Source: DASRAJ01 sp039920305 (GTDB taxonomy: Bacteria; Bacteroidota; Bacteroidia; Chitinophagales; UBA10324). From it: a DNA stretch of 7,365 bases. The stretch covers positions 1-7,365 of the forward strand of contig JBDSEA010000136.1 of the NCBI GenBank assembly GCA_039920305.1, in the 5' to 3' direction. Positions 4,950-7,365 of the stretch are shown piece by piece. Position 1 is the stretch's first letter; each line of letters begins with the position of its first letter. The notes below the pieces were generated by a model. That model searched no databases and had not been told where the DNA came from. It saw nothing but the letters and a program-made list of their open reading frames with translations. The position numbers and the translations under genes are program-made.

Positions 4950-6296
4950 ATGGCAAAAAAAAAAACCGGAAATACGGTTAACAGCCGGGGGGCTCCAAAG
5001 TCAATAACCAGGACCGGGCAGGAAAGAAAATATGGGCTGGTCTGGGAAGAATCATTGCCCGAAAAAGTAGTTCAGGAATGCGTGAAAAAATTACCGGTGC
5101 TGCACGAAGTGCAGCAAAAAGAAATAATCACCGGCCCGGACGAGCCACTACACATGCTGATAGAGGGCGATAACTACCATTCACTTTCTGTTCTGCAAGC
5201 CACACACAACAGTAAGATTGATCTTATTTACATTGATCCGCCCTACAACACCGGCAAGCAAAATGATTTTATGTACAATGATAAGTATGTGGATATCAAC
5301 GATACTTACCGCCACAGCAAATGGCTCTCATTCATTTCAAAAAGACTGGAGCTGGCAAAAAATCTTTTAAAGCCCGGCGGTGCCATTTTTATCTCCATTG
5401 ATGATCATGAGATCGCACAGCTGAAGCTATTGTGCAGCCAGGTTTTCGGCGAAGAAAATTTTGTAGCTCAGTTCATAAGAAAAAACAAAGCAGGCGCAGG
5501 TCATGACAGCGGCAGGATTGCCGTGGAATTCGATTACATGCTCTGCTTCGCGAAGTCAGCAGGCAAGCTGCATTTTGAAAAAGAAATTCCTGATGTTGAG
5601 AATGATTCAAAGTACAGGCTGTCAGATGAATTCGCTGAATATCGCGGTAAACATTATTTGCGCGACCTGGATTATAAGGGATCATACAGTCCCACACTGG
5701 ACTATGGGCTCACCATGCCTGACGGGTCTCAAATATTTGCGGGGAACAGGCATGGCAAGCACAACACCTGGAGGTGGAGCAAAGAAAAAGTAGAATGGGG
5801 AAAAGAAAACGGCTTCATCGTTTTCAAAAAAAATAAAGACCGATGGAAGGCATACATCAAGCAATACCAGTTTGCAGATAATAAAAACAAGCTCCGCCAA
5901 AGAAAGCTGCCATACCGGGCCCTTATTCAGTTCCTCAATTCTGAAGGCAGTAATGAGCTGAACAGCATTGTAGATCAAAATATTTTCAAGTTTCCCAAGC
6001 CCACTGGATTGATCACCTTCTGCATGAAGTTATTTTCTTCAAAAGAAATATGTGTGCTTGACTTCTTTGCCGGCAGCGGAACAACAGGCCATTCGGTCTT
6101 AAAAATGAATCAACTTGACAAGGGCACGAGACAATTCATACTTTGCACAAACAATGAAAATGAGATTTGTGAGAAAGTTACCTACCCGCGGATAAGCAAG
6201 GTAATAAAAGGGTACACTTCCCGTGATGGAAAAAAAATTACCGGTCTCGGCGGGAATTTGAAATACTTCAGGACGGGGTTTAAAAGAAAAACATAA
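4950..6296 (+). CDS. Beta-class (Type III Mod-like) site-specific DNA methyltransferase, probably adenine-N6
   Basis: This protein of 448 residues transfers a methyl group from S-adenosylmethionine to DNA. Motif IV, DPPY, is at 96-99 (LIYIDPPYNTG) and comes before the AdoMet-binding motif I, FFAGSGTTG, at 372-380. This order defines the beta group that includes Type III Mod subunits, and DPPY suggests N6-adenine. Residues 27-32 (KYGLVW), LIEGDNYHSLSVL at 70-82, RHSKWLSFISKRL and GAIFISIDDHE are family hallmarks. The 270 residues between the two motifs are the likely target-recognition region. The protein stops at GLGGNLKYFRTGFKRKT, the point from which many relatives continue for a further stretch, so it may be C-terminally short. 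An 11-base A tract lies at codons 2-6. It follows the nuclease-like gene by 21 bases and precedes pyrD by 59. No Type III Res helicase gene is next to it. Confidence 0.92.
   Translation: MAKKKTGNTVNSRGAPKSITRTGQERKYGLVWEESLPEKVVQECVKKLPVLHEVQQKEIITGPDEPLHMLIEGDNYHSLSVLQATHNSKIDLIYIDPPYNTGKQNDFMYNDKYVDINDTYRHSKWLSFISKRLELAKNLLKPGGAIFISIDDHEIAQLKLLCSQVFGEENFVAQFIRKNKAGAGHDSGRIAVEFDYMLCFAKSAGKLHFEKEIPDVENDSKYRLSDEFAEYRGKHYLRDLDYKGSYSPTLDYGLTMPDGSQIFAGNRHGKHNTWRWSKEKVEWGKENGFIVFKKNKDRWKAYIKQYQFADNKNKLRQRKLPYRALIQFLNSEGSNELNSIVDQNIFKFPKPTGLITFCMKLFSSKEICVLDFFAGSGTTGHSVLKMNQLDKGTRQFILCTNNENEICEKVTYPRISKVIKGYTSRDGKKITGLGGNLKYFRTGFKRKT
4955..4965 (+). repeat. A(11) homopolymer at the start of the methyltransferase gene
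   Basis: Eleven consecutive A bases span the last base of codon 2 to the first base of codon 6 (Ala-Lys-Lys-Lys-Thr). With one A more, the frame would reach TAA at codon 11 (AAC CGG AAA TAC GGT TAA). With one A fewer it would reach TAA at about codon 19. The tract is therefore an on/off point if replication slippage occurs. A lysine-rich start is also common in DNA-binding proteins, so the tract alone does not prove phase variation. Confidence 0.7.
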
Positions 6297-6355
6297 ACCG
6301 GCGGCGATTATTATCATCACAATGCAGGAATGAATAATCTTGCAGGTTCCAACCA

Positions 6356-7365
6356 ATGTATAAGAGGATTATCAAGCCAGTACTTTTTGAGCTTTCACCG
6401 GAGGCAGCTCATCATTTCATACTTTCTTTTCTTGAAATCATTCTTGTAATTCCCGGTGGTGAATGGCTATTGAGAAGAATATTCTGCACACCCGGAAAAA
6501 ATTCAGTTAAAGAAATTGCAGGGATAAAATTTCCTAATCCTGTGGGTCTGGCAGCGGGATTTGACAAGGATGGTAAACACCTCCGCGCCATGAGCGCGCT
6601 TGGCTTCGGCTTTATTGAGGTGGGCACGGTTACTCCTCTTCCGCAGCCGGGCAATGCAATGCCGCGGCTGTTTCGCTTACCGGATGATGATGCACTTATA
6701 AACCGCATGGGGTTTAATAACCAGGGAGTTGATGTGGCTGCATCAAGGATCAGGCATTTCCGCTCAGCGCATCATCACCCGGTCATTATTGGCGGAAACA
6801 TCGGCAGGAACAAATCCACCGCGAATGAAGATGCCATTCACGATTATGAAATCTGCTTTAAAAAGCTTGTTGACTGCATTGATTTCTTTGTTGTGAATGT
6901 AAGCTCCCCGAATACCCCCGGACTTCGTGAGCTGCAGGAAAAGGAGCCGCTGAAAAAAATTCTTAACCGGCTGCAGGAGTTAAATCATGAGGGTGAATCT
7001 GACAGAAGGCAGGTTAAGCCCATATTCCTGAAGATTGCTCCGGACTTAACTACCGCGCAACTCGATGATATCATTGAGATTGTTCTTGAAACAAAACTTG
7101 CCGGAGTAGTTGCCACAAACACCACACTGTCAAGAGATGACCTGAAAACAACGCCTGCAGAAACAGAAGTAATCGGAGCCGGGGGCTTAAGCGGAAAACC
7201 TCTTGCGCAGCAGTCAACCCGGATCATCCGCTACCTTAAATCAAAATCACAAAATAAGTTTTCGATCATCGGCGCAGGTGGAATCCATTCTGCAAAAGAT
7301 GCGCTTGAAAAAATTTCGGCCGGCGCTGACATCCTTGAGATCTATACCGGAATGATCTATGAAGG
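6356..7365 (+). CDS. pyrD: Dihydroorotate dehydrogenase (quinone), class 2; partial at the right edge
   Basis: Oxidises dihydroorotate to orotate with FMN and passes electrons to the membrane quinone pool, the fourth step of pyrimidine synthesis. The reading frame has 336 codons and runs off the window; the class 2 family is about 335-350 residues long, so only the last few residues are missing. The start MYKRIIKPVLFELSPEAAHH is the N-terminal membrane-attachment helix typical of class 2, which supports ATG 6356. Visible FMN and substrate motifs are GLAAGFDKDG at 64-73, VGTVTP at 89-94, INRMGFNNQG at 115-124, and NVSSPNTPGLRE at 181-192, where S184 corresponds to the catalytic serine. LKIAPD, TNTT, GAGGLSGKPL and the final YTGMIYE follow. 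The gene is 59 bases from the methyltransferase on the same strand, and that spacer holds only a weak AT-rich inverted repeat (6306-6312 and 6333-6339) and a near-match to the -7 element (TAATCTTG, 6335-6342). Confidence 0.97.
   Translation, partial: MYKRIIKPVLFELSPEAAHHFILSFLEIILVIPGGEWLLRRIFCTPGKNSVKEIAGIKFPNPVGLAAGFDKDGKHLRAMSALGFGFIEVGTVTPLPQPGNAMPRLFRLPDDDALINRMGFNNQGVDVAASRIRHFRSAHHHPVIIGGNIGRNKSTANEDAIHDYEICFKKLVDCIDFFVVNVSSPNTPGLRELQEKEPLKKILNRLQELNHEGESDRRQVKPIFLKIAPDLTTAQLDDIIEIVLETKLAGVVATNTTLSRDDLKTTPAETEVIGAGGLSGKPLAQQSTRIIRYLKSKSQNKFSIIGAGGIHSAKDALEKISAGADILEIYTGMIYE

Noticed and set aside
6306..6339. 7-bp AT-rich inverted repeat as a terminator between the methyltransferase and pyrD
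   Set aside because: The stem is short and AT-rich, the loop is 20 bases, and no T tract follows. Only a weak fold is expected.

Overview
The window looks like a chromosomal segment of a Bacteroidota bacterium, probably near the Chitinophagales/Sphingobacteriia, with moderate GC content. The signs are gene starts without Shine-Dalgarno sequences and with A/T-rich leaders, a TAnnTTTG-type promoter element, a tRNA gene without an encoded CCA end, and short degenerate repeat arrays between genes. The lineage is inferred from style and protein flavour; no search was run.

Layout. Positions 1-82 carry two copies of a 29-bp intergenic repeat. A 471-aa alpha-solenoid (TPR-like) protein of unknown function follows on + (172-1587). 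It meets a tRNA-Val(GAC) gene on - (1589-1663) tail to tail, with one base between them. The 441 bases from 1664 to 2104 hold no convincing gene. They contain two arrays of a degenerate 7-bp repeat (CACNNNN), the second abutting the stop codon of the next gene, around an unexplained stretch with inverted repeats. Next come two genes on -: rarA (2105-3382), encoding an AAA+ ATPase for stalled replication forks, and a glycine-rich, membrane-associated general-stress-type protein (3487-3978). Transcription then diverges. On + are a 232-aa protein with a PD-(D/E)XK-like nuclease signature (4230-4928), a beta-class (Type III Mod-like) DNA methyltransferase (4950-6296) and pyrD (6356 to the window edge, lacking only its last few codons).

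How the genes work together. The clearest unit is the nuclease-like gene and the methyltransferase, 21 bases apart on the same strand. They look like a compact restriction-modification pair inserted between housekeeping genes. The methyltransferase gene has an 11-base A tract at codons 2-6. A one-base slip there in either direction would end translation within about 20 codons, so the system may be phase-variable. The methyltransferase also ends where longer relatives continue. rarA, tRNA-Val and pyrD are ordinary core genes with no visible functional link to the pair.
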